In this document: positions 1-6,488 of the stretch, piece after piece
Numbering within the stretch: the stretch's first letter is position 1
How the letters are laid out: each line of letters opens with the position of its first letter
Assembly (NCBI GenBank): GCA_021815655.1
Contig: JAKAGJ010000048.1
Location: 1 to 9,125 of the forward strand
DNA: 9,125 nucleotides
DNA from: Deltaproteobacteria bacterium
GTDB taxonomy: Bacteria > Desulfobacterota > Desulfarculia > Desulfarculales > Desulfarculaceae
Direction of reading: 5' to 3'
Notes under the pieces: model-generated
Seen by the model: the letters and a program-made list of their open reading frames with translations, nothing else
Told to the model about the DNA's origin: nothing
The model's database searches: none
Made by a program: the position numbers and the translations under genes

Positions 1-44
1 GTGAGCAGGTTTTTCTCGGTCTGGGTGCCTTTCAGGCTGGCCAT
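1..44 (-). CDS. rbr: Rubrerythrin, N-terminal fragment (cut by window edge)
   Basis: Reading the minus strand from the ATG at 44-42 gives MASLKGTQTEKNLL and a following partial Thr codon. This matches the very conserved rubrerythrin start (M-x-SLKGT-x-TEKNLL), which precedes the first helix of the ferritin-like di-iron domain. Rubrerythrin reduces hydrogen peroxide in the cytoplasm of anaerobes, using a di-iron site and a C-terminal rubredoxin-like iron centre; neither is inside the window. A GAGGA ribosome-binding sequence lies about 10 nt before the ATG. The gene is downstream of perR and a small winged-helix gene on the same strand, which fits a PerR-controlled peroxide-defence operon. Only 14 complete codons are visible, so the identity rests on the N-terminal motif plus context. 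Confidence 0.8.
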   Translation of the reverse strand, partial: MASLKGTQTEKNLL

Positions 45-81
45 GTCTGATGAGTCCTCTCCGGTTTGGCGGGGTGGTTCC

Positions 82-95
82 GGCCCCTGGGGGCC
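82..95. repeat. Perfect GC inverted repeat between the winged-helix gene and rbr
   Basis: GGCCCC-TG-GGGGCC is a perfect 6-2-6 palindrome inside the 97-nt gap between the winged-helix stop (142) and the rubrerythrin start (44). No T-tract follows on the minus strand, so it is not a classical intrinsic terminator. It could form a short mRNA hairpin that tunes rbr expression or stability, or be chance in GC-rich DNA. I see no convincing separate rbr promoter in the gap. Confidence 0.3.
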
Positions 96-141
96 AGTTG
101 AGCGTCTGGAGCCAGAGGTGGCCTGGGCAATGCGTCCTGGC

Positions 142-372
142 CTAGGATTTGGCGGCCTCCTGGCCGGCGGCGGTGAGGCCGTACTTGCAGCGCACGGGGC
201 TGTCCACCAGCCCCAGGCTCTTAAGGCCCTTGATGGCGTCGCTGACCACCTTGCCGTCCAGGCCGGCGGCCTGGGCTATCTGCTTGGGGGCCTGGGGCGC
301 GGCGGCCCGAGCCAGGGCCTTGAGCACCTGGAACCCCTCCGGGGCCAGGGAGTCGGTGTCCTTAGCGGTCAT
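142..372 (-). CDS. Small winged-helix (MarR-like) DNA-binding protein, 76 aa
   Basis: The protein is 76 residues, essentially one helix-turn-helix plus wing. A first helix at about residues 13-24 is followed by APKQIAQAAGLDGKVVSDAIKGLKSLG (about 28-54), which has the pattern of a helix-turn-helix with a recognition helix. The wing SPVRCKYGLTAAG (about 58-70) resembles the wing ending of MarR/ArsR-like proteins. There is a single cysteine, Cys62, in the wing. The ATG start at 372-370 has GGAGAGG seven nt upstream. The gene lies 54 nt downstream of perR and 97 nt upstream of rubrerythrin, so it is probably co-transcribed with oxidative-stress genes. I do not recognise a named family. A transcriptional role in the peroxide response is inferred from fold pattern and neighbours; redox sensing by Cys62 is speculation. 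Confidence 0.75.
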   Translation of the reverse strand: MTAKDTDSLAPEGFQVLKALARAAAPQAPKQIAQAAGLDGKVVSDAIKGLKSLGLVDSPVRCKYGLTAAGQEAAKS

Positions 373-395
373 GCCGTTACCTCTCCATCACCAAA

Positions 396-404
396 ATTAT
401 AGCA
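396..404 (-). promoter_or_regulatory. Extended -10 promoter candidate for the winged-helix gene and rbr
   Basis: On the minus strand the perR/winged-helix gap reads TGC-TATAAT, an exact extended -10 element (TGn plus a 6/6 -10 hexamer). No recognisable -35 lies 17 nt upstream, which extended -10 promoters can do without. A start near 389 would leave a leader of about 17 nt containing the GGAGAGG ribosome-binding site (386-380) before the ATG at 372. This could express the winged-helix protein and rubrerythrin separately from perR. The surrounding AT-rich patch stands out in GC-rich DNA, but no transcript evidence is available. Confidence 0.5.
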
Positions 405-426
405 CCTGGAGGTTGGCGTAGGAGCC

Positions 427-834
427 TTAGGCGTGGGCCTGGGCCTGGCGGCAGGCCGGGCAGTGGCCCACGAACTCCAGACGGTGCCCCAGCACCTCGA
501 AATCGCTATGCTGGCTGATGGTCTGTTCCAGCCCCTCCAGAAGACCCATCTCCACGTCGGCCACCCGGCCGCAGTCCAGGCAACGCACGTGGTAGTGGTT
601 GTCCACGGTGCCGTCGAAGCGCATCTCCAGCCCGGCCACGTCCAGCTTGAGCACCACCCCCGAGCGCGACAGAATCTCCAGATTGCGGTACACCGTGCCC
701 AGGCTGATGCGCGGCAGGCGTTGGCGCACTATCTGGCACAACTCGCCGGCCGTGGGGTGGCTCTTGAGCTTGCGCAACTCTTCCAGGATCACCTGGCGCT
801 GGGTAGTCATCCTAAGTTTGGGTGAGGTTTGCAC
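427..834 (-). CDS. perR: Peroxide-responsive Fur-family repressor PerR
   Basis: A Fur-family metalloregulator: N-terminal winged helix (HPTAGELCQIV, then SLGTVYRNLEIL as recognition helix) and C-terminal dimerisation domain. Numbered from the GTG start, all five residues matching the B. subtilis PerR regulatory metal site are present with identical spacing: His26, Asp74, His80, His82, Asp93 (H37, D85, H91, H93, D104 in B. subtilis). The last ligand is Asp, as in PerR, rather than the Glu usual in Fur. Two CxxC pairs (Cys85/Cys88, Cys125/Cys128) form the structural zinc site. With Fe(II) the family senses H2O2 by oxidising the site histidines. Start choice: GTG at 834-832 has GGAGGG five nt upstream; an in-frame ATG at 846 (139 aa) has no ribosome-binding site because the operator occupies that position. 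Rubrerythrin downstream supports PerR over Fur. Confidence 0.82.
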   Translation of the reverse strand: MQTSPKLRMTTQRQVILEELRKLKSHPTAGELCQIVRQRLPRISLGTVYRNLEILSRSGVVLKLDVAGLEMRFDGTVDNHYHVRCLDCGRVADVEMGLLEGLEQTISQHSDFEVLGHRLEFVGHCPACRQAQAHA

Positions 835-846
835 CTTGCCCTCCAT

Positions 847-863
847 TCAGTAATAATTACTAA
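847..863. promoter_or_regulatory. Fur/PerR-box operator upstream of perR
   Basis: AGTAAT-A-ATTACT (849-861) is a perfect 6-1-6 inverted repeat. It extends to matching T/A pairs at 847/863 and 846/864, with one mismatch at 848/862. The 1-nt centre and AT-rich arms are the architecture of Fur/PerR boxes; the inner TAAT-n-ATTA matches the PerR consensus TTATAATnATTATAA, the outer bases less well. It sits about 7-19 nt downstream of the -10 hexamer at 873-868, so bound repressor would cover the transcription start. This predicts autoregulation of perR. Confidence 0.7.
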
Positions 864-867
864 ACCT

Positions 868-896
868 AATTTAGCCATCAGATTGGCCCCTGTCAA
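868..896 (-). promoter_or_regulatory. Sigma-70-type promoter of the perR operon
   Basis: On the minus strand, TTGACA (896-891, 6/6 to consensus) is followed by exactly 17 bp and TAAATT (873-868, 4/6). A start near 861 falls inside the adjacent palindromic operator. The predicted leader is about 27 nt to the GTG start, or about 15 nt to the ATG at 846. Confidence 0.7.
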
Positions 897-906
897 TCCT
901 GGGGAC

Positions 907-924
907 CCAAAATATAAGTTTTGG
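907..924. repeat. AT-centred inverted repeat upstream of the perR promoter
   Basis: CCAAAA-TATAAG-TTTTGG has 6-bp perfect arms and a 6-nt centre, starting 11 bp upstream of the perR -35. It may be an additional binding site or an A/T-rich upstream element. No function can be assigned from sequence alone. Confidence 0.3.
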
Positions 925-1029
925 CCTAGGGCAAACCTTGCCCCCCGTGGCAGCCGCTCAGGCGGTCTTGTCTTTGCACTGACGGCATAACACCATAAAC
1001 CAGCAGGCTGATATGTTCAAGAGCCTAGC

Positions 1030-1047
1030 CGGCCTGAATTCAGGCCG
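1030..1047. repeat. 18-bp perfect palindrome upstream of queC
   Basis: CGGCCTGAATTCAGGCCG is self-complementary over all 18 bases (7-bp arms around AATT). It lies in the 273-nt perR/queC divergent gap, nine bp upstream of the putative queC -35. Either a dimeric regulator site or, if transcribed, a stable hairpin is possible. The rest of this gap (925-1029) shows no gene. I did not find a preQ1 riboswitch-like leader before queC. Confidence 0.4.
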
Positions 1048-1055
1048 CACGGGTA

Positions 1056-1083
1056 TTGCGCCACGGCGGGCCAGGGCTATACT
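1056..1083 (+). promoter_or_regulatory. Candidate queC promoter
   Basis: TATACT (1078-1083) matches five of six -10 bases. A poor -35, TTGCGC (1056-1061, 3/6), lies 16 bp upstream. A start near 1090 would give a 30-nt leader to the ATG at 1120. The -10 is good and the -35 weak, so this is a moderate call. Confidence 0.4.
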
Positions 1084-1119
1084 GCCATTTTGAGCCCCCG
1101 CCAACCCCTGGAGGACCCC

Positions 1120-1824
1120 ATGCCGCCCAGACAGTCCCTGCCGCCAGCCGTGGTCCTGCTCTCGGGCGGGCTGGATTCCAGCACCCTGCTGGCCATGGCC
1201 CGCGAGGAAGGGTTCGCCTGCCATGCCTTGAGTTTCCGCTACGGGCAGCGGCATCTGGTGGAGTTGGAGGCCGCTCGCCGGGTGGCCCTGGCCCTGGGCG
1301 TGGCGCGGCACCTGGTTATGGACCTGGACCTGCGCCTCATCGGCGGCTCGGCGCTGACCAGCGACCTGGCGGTGCCCAAGGACCGCCCGGCCGAGGAGAT
1401 GGCCCATGGGGTGCCGGTGACCTACGTGCCGGCCCGCAACACCCTGTTTCTCTCCCTGGCCCTGGCCTGGGCCGAAACCCTGGACTGCACGGACATCTTC
1501 ATAGGGGTCAACGCCCTGGACTATTCCGGCTACCCCGACTGCCGACCGGCCTTCATCGCCGCCTTTCAGGAGGTGGCCAACCTGGGCACCCGCCTGGGTG
1601 CCGAACTGGGACGGCGTTTCGTCATCCATACCCCGCTGATAAACCTGACCAAGGCCCAGATCATCGCCCAAGGGTTGCGCCTGGGGCTGGACTATGGCCT
1701 CACCCACTCCTGCTACGACCCCAGCCCCCAGGGCCTGGCCTGCGGCCGCTGCGACTCCTGCCAATTGCGTTTGCGGGGCTTCGCCCAGGCCGGGGTGGCC
1801 GATCCCCTACCTTACGCAGTCTGA
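1120..1824 (+). CDS. queC: 7-cyano-7-deazaguanine (preQ0) synthase QueC
   Basis: QueC converts 7-carboxy-7-deazaguanine to preQ0 with ATP and ammonia, a cytoplasmic step toward queuosine in tRNA. The 234-residue protein has the N-type PP-loop SGGLDSS (15-21), the SFRYGQRH segment (38-45), [17 protein letters not shown] (103-119) and [15 protein letters not shown] (129-143), all QueC hallmarks. A C-terminal zinc-site set of four cysteines follows (Cys198, Cys208, Cys211, Cys214, in CGRCDSC). Length is normal for the family. I chose the ATG at 1120 because GGAGGA (1110-1115) precedes it at proper spacing; a TTG 30 nt upstream in frame lacks that support. No other queuosine gene is in the window, so it appears to be transcribed alone. 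Its last 18 bases overlap the convergent DedA-family gene. Confidence 0.96.
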   Translation: MPPRQSLPPAVVLLSGGLDSSTLLAMAREEGFACHALSFRYGQRHLVELEAARRVALALGVARHLVMDLDLRLIGGSALTSDLAVPKDRPAEEMAHGVPVTYVPARNTLFLSLALAWAETLDCTDIFIGVNALDYSGYPDCRPAFIAAFQEVANLGTRLGAELGRRFVIHTPLINLTKAQIIAQGLRLGLDYGLTHSCYDPSPQGLACGRCDSCQLRLRGFAQAGVADPLPYAV

Positions 1825-2385
1825 TTTCTTGCGGCGCTTGCGCCAGGCGCGCCCCAGCATCAGCAAGACCCACAGGCCCACGGCCCCGCCCAGCAGTTGC
1901 AGGGAATACTTGTGCATGTCGCCGATGTAACGCTCCACGGCACGCCCAAAGAGAAAGCCCGCCCCAGCCCCGGCTACGGCCCAGACCAGGGCGCCGATGG
2001 CGTTCAGGGTGGCGAAACGGGCCAGGGGAACGTTGCCCATGGCCAGCACGAAGGGGGTGGGGTTGCGCAGGCCCCAGAAAAAACGGAAGCTGAGCATCCA
2101 CAGGTCCAGATAGCGCGTCATCTTCTGGCGTATCTTCTCTATCTTTTCTTCCCAGCCCGGGAAGCGGCAGATGATGCGCCGGCCCCAGCGGCGGCCGATG
2201 AAAAAGGCCGTCTGATCGCCCAGGAGACTGCCACCGAAGGCGCTGGCCATCACCCAGGGCAGCTCCAATAGCCCCTGCTGGGCCGCCAGCCCGCCCAGCA
2301 CCAGGATGGTCTCGCCCTCCAGGAAGGTCCCCACGAACAAGGCCCAGTAGCCGTACTCGCTCACAAGCCCTTGCAGGTCGATCAT
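1807..2385 (-). CDS. DedA-family inner-membrane protein, YohD-like
   Basis: A 192-residue hydrophobic protein of the DedA (SNARE-associated/VTT) family. Visible landmarks are [18 protein letters not shown] (9-26), [13 protein letters not shown] (28-40), a [13 protein letters not shown] block (about 56-68), [12 protein letters not shown] near the middle, two further hydrophobic segments (about 125-150 and 163-180), and a Lys/Arg-rich cytoplasmic tail. The EGE-T-LGG-A-QGLL and GDQ-GRR-G pattern resembles E. coli YohD more than YqjA/YghB. DedA proteins act in undecaprenyl-phosphate or phospholipid translocation and proton-dependent envelope homeostasis; the substrate here is unknown. ATG at 2385 was chosen, with AAGGAAG upstream; an adjacent TTG would add one residue. 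It shares a strand with the upstream lipoprotein gene but lies beyond about 100 nt of inverted repeats, so co-transcription is uncertain. Confidence 0.9.
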   Translation of the reverse strand: MIDLQGLVSEYGYWALFVGTFLEGETILVLGGLAAQQGLLELPWVMASAFGGSLLGDQTAFFIGRRWGRRIICRFPGWEEKIEKIRQKMTRYLDLWMLSFRFFWGLRNPTPFVLAMGNVPLARFATLNAIGALVWAVAGAGAGFLFGRAVERYIGDMHKYSLQLLGGAVGLWVLLMLGRAWRKRRKKSDCVR

Positions 2386-2429
2386 CAATTGCTTCCTTGG
2401 CCAGGCGCCGCCGCCGGCGGGGTGGTCCA

Positions 2430-2477
2430 GCCGGGCTGGCGGCTTGCCCTGGGGCCAGGGCGGGCTGCCAGCCCGGC
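2430..2477. repeat. Nested inverted-repeat cluster after the heat-shock operon
   Basis: Three overlapping palindromes fill the 102-nt gap between the lipoprotein stop and the DedA gene. Arms GCCGGGCTGGC (2430-2440) and GCCAGCCCGGC (2467-2477) are an 11-bp perfect inverted repeat. Inside lies GCCCTGG-GG-CCAGGGC (2446-2461), and overlapping the right arm is CGGGCTG-C-CAGCCCG (2461-2475). The structure begins about 10 nt past the TAA stop. No U-tract follows on the minus-strand transcript, so it is either a non-canonical terminator, an mRNA 3'-stabilising structure or a REP-like element. Confidence 0.5.
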
Positions 2478-2487
2478 GGCAACTAGC

Positions 2488-4524
2488 TTAGCGCGGGATG
2501 GTGGCCGCGGGCGCGGGCACAGCCGGCGTGGCTGGCGGCAGCGGCGCGGAAGGCGCGAATTCCTCGGCCGGTTCGCTGGCGGAGGCATCCCCCGCCGCGC
2601 TGGCGGCCGGGACCTCCAGGCGCTGGAATGCGTCGCCTCGCACCGTGAACAGGGGCAAGGGCTTCCTCACCCGGCGGTCGGGACCCATGCTCAACTCCCC
2701 GCAGGCCCCCTGCACACCCTTGATCTCGGCCAGGGCCTCGCGCATGGCCTGGCGGGTACGCGGCGGCTGCGGCCCCTGCAGGATGCGGCGCAGGAGCAAG
2801 GCGCTGTCGTAACCGTGGGCGTCAATGACGTTGGGCTCCCGGGACATGGCTTTCTGGAACTCGGTCACGAAGGCGGCCACCTGGGACGCGGGGTTTTTTG
2901 CGTCAAAGGCATCGGGGATGATGGCGTTTTGCAGCAGGCGCCCGCCGGCCTCCAACAGCTTGGGATTATGCCACAGGCTGGTGCCCAACAGCGTCAGGCC
3001 GGTCACGCCGTTGTAGGCCAACTGGGGCAGGATCAGCCCCACCCGCTCCACGTTGTCGGGAATGAACAGGGCCTCGATATCGCTGCTGGGCTGGGGTCCC
3101 TCCAGGCGCGCCCCCTTGAAGCCGCTGGGGGCCAGTTGGGCCACCTGGCGGATATCGGCCGAGAAGTCGGTCTGGTTGGGGTCGTAGAAAACGGTGCGCA
3201 CCACCTGGCCGCCCCGGGCCAGCACCCCGGCGTCGAAGTGCTTGGCAAAGCCCTGGCCGTAGGCCGTGCGCGGGGCCAGCACCGCCAGGCGTTTCAGCCC
3301 CCGGCGGTCCATGGCCTCGTCCAGGAGGGCGTTGACCTGGTCGGCGGGGGTGAAGAAATTCTGAAAAACGTAGTCGCCGGCCTTGGTAAGTCCCTCCACC
3401 GGACTGGGGGAGATGAGCGGCACTTGCAGTGCCTGGGCCTGCCGGGCGGCGGCCAGGGCCGAGGCGCTGTCCAGGGGACCGATCACGGCCATCACCTTGC
3501 GCTGACCGGCCAGGCGGGTCAGGGCCTCCACGGCCTGCTTGGGATCGTTGCCGCTGTCCTCGATGAACAGGGTGGAGGGATGCTCGGCGCCGCTGAAGAC
3601 GCCCAGACCCAGTTCCACGGCCGCCAGCACGTTGCGGCCGTGGGTCTCGTAGGGTCCGCTCAGGGGCAGGATCACTCCCACGGCGCTGGCCTCCACCTGC
3701 CGGGCCTGGCCCAACTCCTGGGTCAGCTCTTGCACCTGGGGCAGGAAGGGCTGAGCCGCCGGCTGTTGGCGCAGGCTGTTCAGGTCGGCCTCGGCCTGCT
3801 CCATCCTGCCCTCGCGCAGGCGGGCCTGGGCCAGGGCCAGAGTCAGCCCGGCCCGCAGGGTGGGGTCGTTGGTCTGGGAGAGCAGGGGCTCCACCTCGCG
3901 GCTGGAGGCCCGCCCCGCCACCTGGGCCAGGTGCCCGGCCAAGGCCACCAGCTCCTGGGGCGGGGTGTCCGGCGCCAGGCGCAGCAGATTCACCGCCGCC
4001 GCCGCGTACTGGCCCTGGGCCTGGAGCACCTCGGCCAAAAGCCCCAAGGCCTGGCGCCGCTCCGGGGGCTTGAGGATCAGGGGCGGGCTGGACAGGAGCG
4101 AACGCAGGCGCGCCGTGGCCGCGGGCAGTTGGTTGAGGTCGCGTTCCAGGCGGGCGGCCAAAAGTCCCGCCTCCAGTTGCACCGGCGGCAGGGGCCCCTG
4201 GGCAAGAAGCTCCTTGAGCTGACCCAAGGCCAGGGCGTTCTCGCCCTCGCCGGCCAGGGCCTTGGCCAGGCCCAGGCGGGCCTCACCCACCTGGGCCGGC
4301 GTCGACCGCATCTTGAGCGCCGCCCGGAAGGCATCGGCCGCCTCGGAGTTCTGTCCCTTGGCCAGGCGCTCCTGCCCCAGGCGCAGCACGGCCTGGGTCT
4401 CGTCGGTGGCCGTGGGCCGGGGCAGCATGGGCGGCGGGGCCAGGGGCTCCTTGACGCAGCCCGAAAGCATGAGCAGGATGGCGGCCAGGACGGCCGCCAT
4501 CCAGGTAAGCCGGTTGCTTCTCAA
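2488..4524 (-). CDS. LpoA-like lipoprotein: helical-repeat N-terminus plus periplasmic-binding fold
   Basis: The 678-residue product starts with a lipoprotein signal: Arg2/Arg5, a hydrophobic stretch, then lipobox LSGC with Cys23 as the lipidation site. A Pro-rich linker (28-40) leads to TPR-like helices (about 41-275, rich in Ala/Leu, with repeated A-E-A and L-A-x-G patterns). A periplasmic-binding domain (about 280-625) begins AVGVILPLSGPYETHGRNVL, as in type-I leucine-type binding proteins. The C-terminus (about 638-678) is a Pro/Ala-rich tail. This order is that of LpoA/YraM, the outer-membrane activator of penicillin-binding protein 1A; a stand-alone amino-acid binding protein is the alternative. 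The start is TTG, directly abutting the dnaK TAA stop. It is preferred because the downstream ATG (codon 9) would remove the positive charges of the signal peptide. The abutting arrangement suggests translational coupling to dnaK. Confidence 0.85.
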   Translation of the reverse strand: MRSNRLTWMAAVLAAILLMLSGCVKEPLAPPPMLPRPTATDETQAVLRLGQERLAKGQNSEAADAFRAALKMRSTPAQVGEARLGLAKALAGEGENALALGQLKELLAQGPLPPVQLEAGLLAARLERDLNQLPAATARLRSLLSSPPLILKPPERRQALGLLAEVLQAQGQYAAAAVNLLRLAPDTPPQELVALAGHLAQVAGRASSREVEPLLSQTNDPTLRAGLTLALAQARLREGRMEQAEADLNSLRQQPAAQPFLPQVQELTQELGQARQVEASAVGVILPLSGPYETHGRNVLAAVELGLGVFSGAEHPSTLFIEDSGNDPKQAVEALTRLAGQRKVMAVIGPLDSASALAAARQAQALQVPLISPSPVEGLTKAGDYVFQNFFTPADQVNALLDEAMDRRGLKRLAVLAPRTAYGQGFAKHFDAGVLARGGQVVRTVFYDPNQTDFSADIRQVAQLAPSGFKGARLEGPQPSSDIEALFIPDNVERVGLILPQLAYNGVTGLTLLGTSLWHNPKLLEAGGRLLQNAIIPDAFDAKNPASQVAAFVTEFQKAMSREPNVIDAHGYDSALLLRRILQGPQPPRTRQAMREALAEIKGVQGACGELSMGPDRRVRKPLPLFTVRGDAFQRLEVPAASAAGDASASEPAEEFAPSAPLPPATPAVPAPAATIPR

Positions 4525-6429
4525 TTACTTTTTCACTTCCTCGAAGTCGGCGTCCACCACGTCGTCGCCGCCCTTGGGCTTGCCCGCCTGCGGCTGCTCC
4601 TGGGCGCCGGCCTGCTGCTGCTGGGTGCTGGCGCTGTACAGGGCCTCGGCCATCTTGTGGCTCACGGTGGTCAACTCGGCCACGGCCTGGTCGATGGCGG
4701 CCTTGTCCTCGCCCTCCAGGGCCTTTCTGACCGCCGCCACCTTGGCCTCCACATCGGCCTTCAAGGTGGCATCTACCTTGTCGCCCATCTCCTTGAGGTT
4801 CTTCTCCACCGAGTAGCTCAGGCTGTCGGCCTGGTTGCGCGTCTCCACCAGCTCGCGCTTCTTCTTGTCGTCGGCGGAGTGCATCTCCGCATCCTTGATG
4901 AGTTGCTGAATCTCGGCCTCGGACAAGCCGCTGCTGGCCGTGATCTGGATGGACTGCTCCTTGCCGGTGCCCAGGTCCTTGGCGCTGACGTGCACGATGC
5001 CGTTGGCGTCGATGTCAAAGGTGACTTCCACCTGGGGCACGCCCCGGGGGGCCGGCGGGATGCCCACCAGCTCGAAGCGCCCCAGGGTCTTGTTGTTGCC
5101 GGCCATCTCGCGCTCGCCCTGTAGCACGTGGATGGAGACCGCCGGCTGGTTGTCGGCGGCGGTGCTGAATATCTGGCTCTTGCGCGTGGGGATGGTGGTG
5201 TTCTTCTCGATCAGCTTGGTCATCACCCCGCCCAGGGTTTCGATGCCCAGGCTCAAGGGCGTGACGTCCAAGAGGAGCACGTCCTTCACGTCGCCGCCCA
5301 GCACACCGCCCTGGATGGCCGCGCCGATGGCCACCACCTCGTCGGGATTGACGCCCCGATGCGGCTCCTTGTTGAAAAGCTCCTTGACCTTCTGCTGCAC
5401 CCGAGGCATGCGGGTCATGCCGCCCACCAGGATCACCTCATCCACCTCGCTGGGGGTGAGTCCGGCGTCCTTGAGGGCCATGCGGCAGGGGCCGTCCAGG
5501 CGGGTGATGAGCTCGTCCACCAGGGCCTCCAGCTTGGCCCGGGTCAGCTTGACGTTGAGGTGCTTGGGGCCGGACTGGTCGGCGGTGATGAAGGGCAGGT
5601 TGATGTCGGTTTCCATGGAGGTGGAAAGCTCCATCTTGGCCTTTTCCGCCGCCTCCTTGAGCCGTTGCAGGGCCATCTTGTCGCCACGCAGGTCGATGCC
5701 CTGGTCCTTTTTGAACTCGTCGGCCAGCCAGTCGATGACCTTGAGGTCAAAGTCCTCGCCGCCTAGGTGGGTGTCGCCGTTGGTGGATTTCACCTCGAAG
5801 ACGCCGTCGCCCAGCTCCAGGATGGAGATGTCGAAGGTGCCGCCGCCCAGGTCGAAGACGGCGATCTTCTCGTCCTTCTTTTTGTCCAGGCCGTAGGCCA
5901 GGGCCGCCGCCGTGGGCTCGTTGATGATGCGCAGCACGTTCAGGCCAGCGATCTTGCCGGCGTCCTTGGTGGCCTGGCGCTGGGAATCGTTGAAGTAGGC
6001 CGGCACGGTAATCACCGCGTCGGCGATCTTTTCGCCCAGGTAGTCCTCGGCCGTCTGCTTCATCTTGACCAGCACCATGGAGGAAATCTCGGCCGGCGAG
6101 TAGTCCTTGCCTTGGATGTTGATGTGGGCGTCGCCGTTACTGGCCTGAACCACCTTGTAGGGCAGTATCTTGAGGTCGTCCTGCACTTCCTTGGCCGAGT
6201 ATTTGCGCCCGATCAGGCGCTTGACCGCGAAAACCGTGTGCGTGGGATTGGTGATGGCCTGGCGTTTGGCCACCTGCCCCACCAGGCGCTCGCCGCTGTC
6301 GGTGATGGCCACCACGCTGGGGGTGGTGCGGACGCCTTCCTGGTTGGTCAGCACCTTGGGCTCGCCGCCCTCCATGATGGCCACGCAGGAGTTGGTGGTC
6401 CCCAGGTCGATTCCGATGATTTTGCCCAT
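4525..6429 (-). CDS. dnaK: Hsp70 chaperone DnaK
   Basis: An ATP-dependent cytoplasmic chaperone that binds exposed hydrophobic peptides with DnaJ and GrpE. The 634-residue protein is full length. The nucleotide-binding domain shows [17 protein letters not shown] at the N-terminus, the [17 protein letters not shown] segment, the [14 protein letters not shown] block, the phosphate-2 loop [19 protein letters not shown] near residue 195, GGEDFD and VGGMTRMP. The hydrophobic interdomain linker and start of the substrate domain are [18 protein letters not shown]. The helical lid ends in a Gln-rich stretch and the conserved [13 protein letters not shown] tail. The ATG at 6429 follows GGGGAGG at about 10 nt. 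It lies 59 nt after grpE, with a hairpin in the gap, and immediately before the LpoA-like gene. Regulation is expected through HrcA at the CIRCE site before hrcA. Nothing in it looks degenerate. Confidence 0.99.
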   Translation of the reverse strand: MGKIIGIDLGTTNSCVAIMEGGEPKVLTNQEGVRTTPSVVAITDSGERLVGQVAKRQAITNPTHTVFAVKRLIGRKYSAKEVQDDLKILPYKVVQASNGDAHINIQGKDYSPAEISSMVLVKMKQTAEDYLGEKIADAVITVPAYFNDSQRQATKDAGKIAGLNVLRIINEPTAAALAYGLDKKKDEKIAVFDLGGGTFDISILELGDGVFEVKSTNGDTHLGGEDFDLKVIDWLADEFKKDQGIDLRGDKMALQRLKEAAEKAKMELSTSMETDINLPFITADQSGPKHLNVKLTRAKLEALVDELITRLDGPCRMALKDAGLTPSEVDEVILVGGMTRMPRVQQKVKELFNKEPHRGVNPDEVVAIGAAIQGGVLGGDVKDVLLLDVTPLSLGIETLGGVMTKLIEKNTTIPTRKSQIFSTAADNQPAVSIHVLQGEREMAGNNKTLGRFELVGIPPAPRGVPQVEVTFDIDANGIVHVSAKDLGTGKEQSIQITASSGLSEAEIQQLIKDAEMHSADDKKKRELVETRNQADSLSYSVEKNLKEMGDKVDATLKADVEAKVAAVRKALEGEDKAAIDQAVAELTTVSHKMAEALYSASTQQQQAGAQEQPQAGKPKGGDDVVDADFEEVKK

Positions 6430-6458
6430 TGCTTAAGTGCCTCCCCAAATGCAGGTGG

Positions 6459-6486
6459 GCCGGTGGCGCGGCTCGGCGCCCCCGGC
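6459..6486 (-). other. GC-rich hairpin in the grpE-dnaK gap
   Basis: In the minus-strand transcript, two nt after the grpE stop, GCCGG-g-GGCGC-cgagcc-GCGCC-a-CCGGC forms a stem of 5 + 5 base pairs with one internal G/A mismatch and a 6-nt loop. No U-run follows, so it is unlikely to be an efficient intrinsic terminator. It could protect the upstream mRNA end after processing, or modulate the grpE/dnaK expression ratio. The dnaK ribosome-binding site lies downstream of the stem and remains free. Confidence 0.5.
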
Positions 6487-6488
6487 TC

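Noticed and set aside
1..402. 133-codon plus-strand frame at the left edge
   Set aside because: It is antisense to the rubrerythrin start and the winged-helix gene, which have proper starts, ribosome-binding sites and family-like sequences.
1048..1119. preQ1 riboswitch in the queC leader
   Set aside because: The likely leader is only about 30 nt and I could not find the characteristic preQ1-I stem-loop with A-rich tail or another class.
958..1764. 268-codon minus-strand frame opposite queC
   Set aside because: queC is unambiguous on the plus strand; this frame is low-complexity and reads through the palindrome and promoter region.
1700..2482. 260-codon minus-strand frame overlapping the DedA gene in another frame
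   Set aside because: The translation is Gly/Arg/Pro-rich without membrane segments, while the overlapping frame gives a clean DedA protein.
2371..5124. A 917-codon open frame on the plus strand
   Set aside because: It is antisense to the LpoA-like gene and the 3' part of dnaK, both clearly real. Its Gly/Gln/His/Leu-rich translation has no domain pattern and arises because GC-rich third positions suppress stop codons in the opposite frame.
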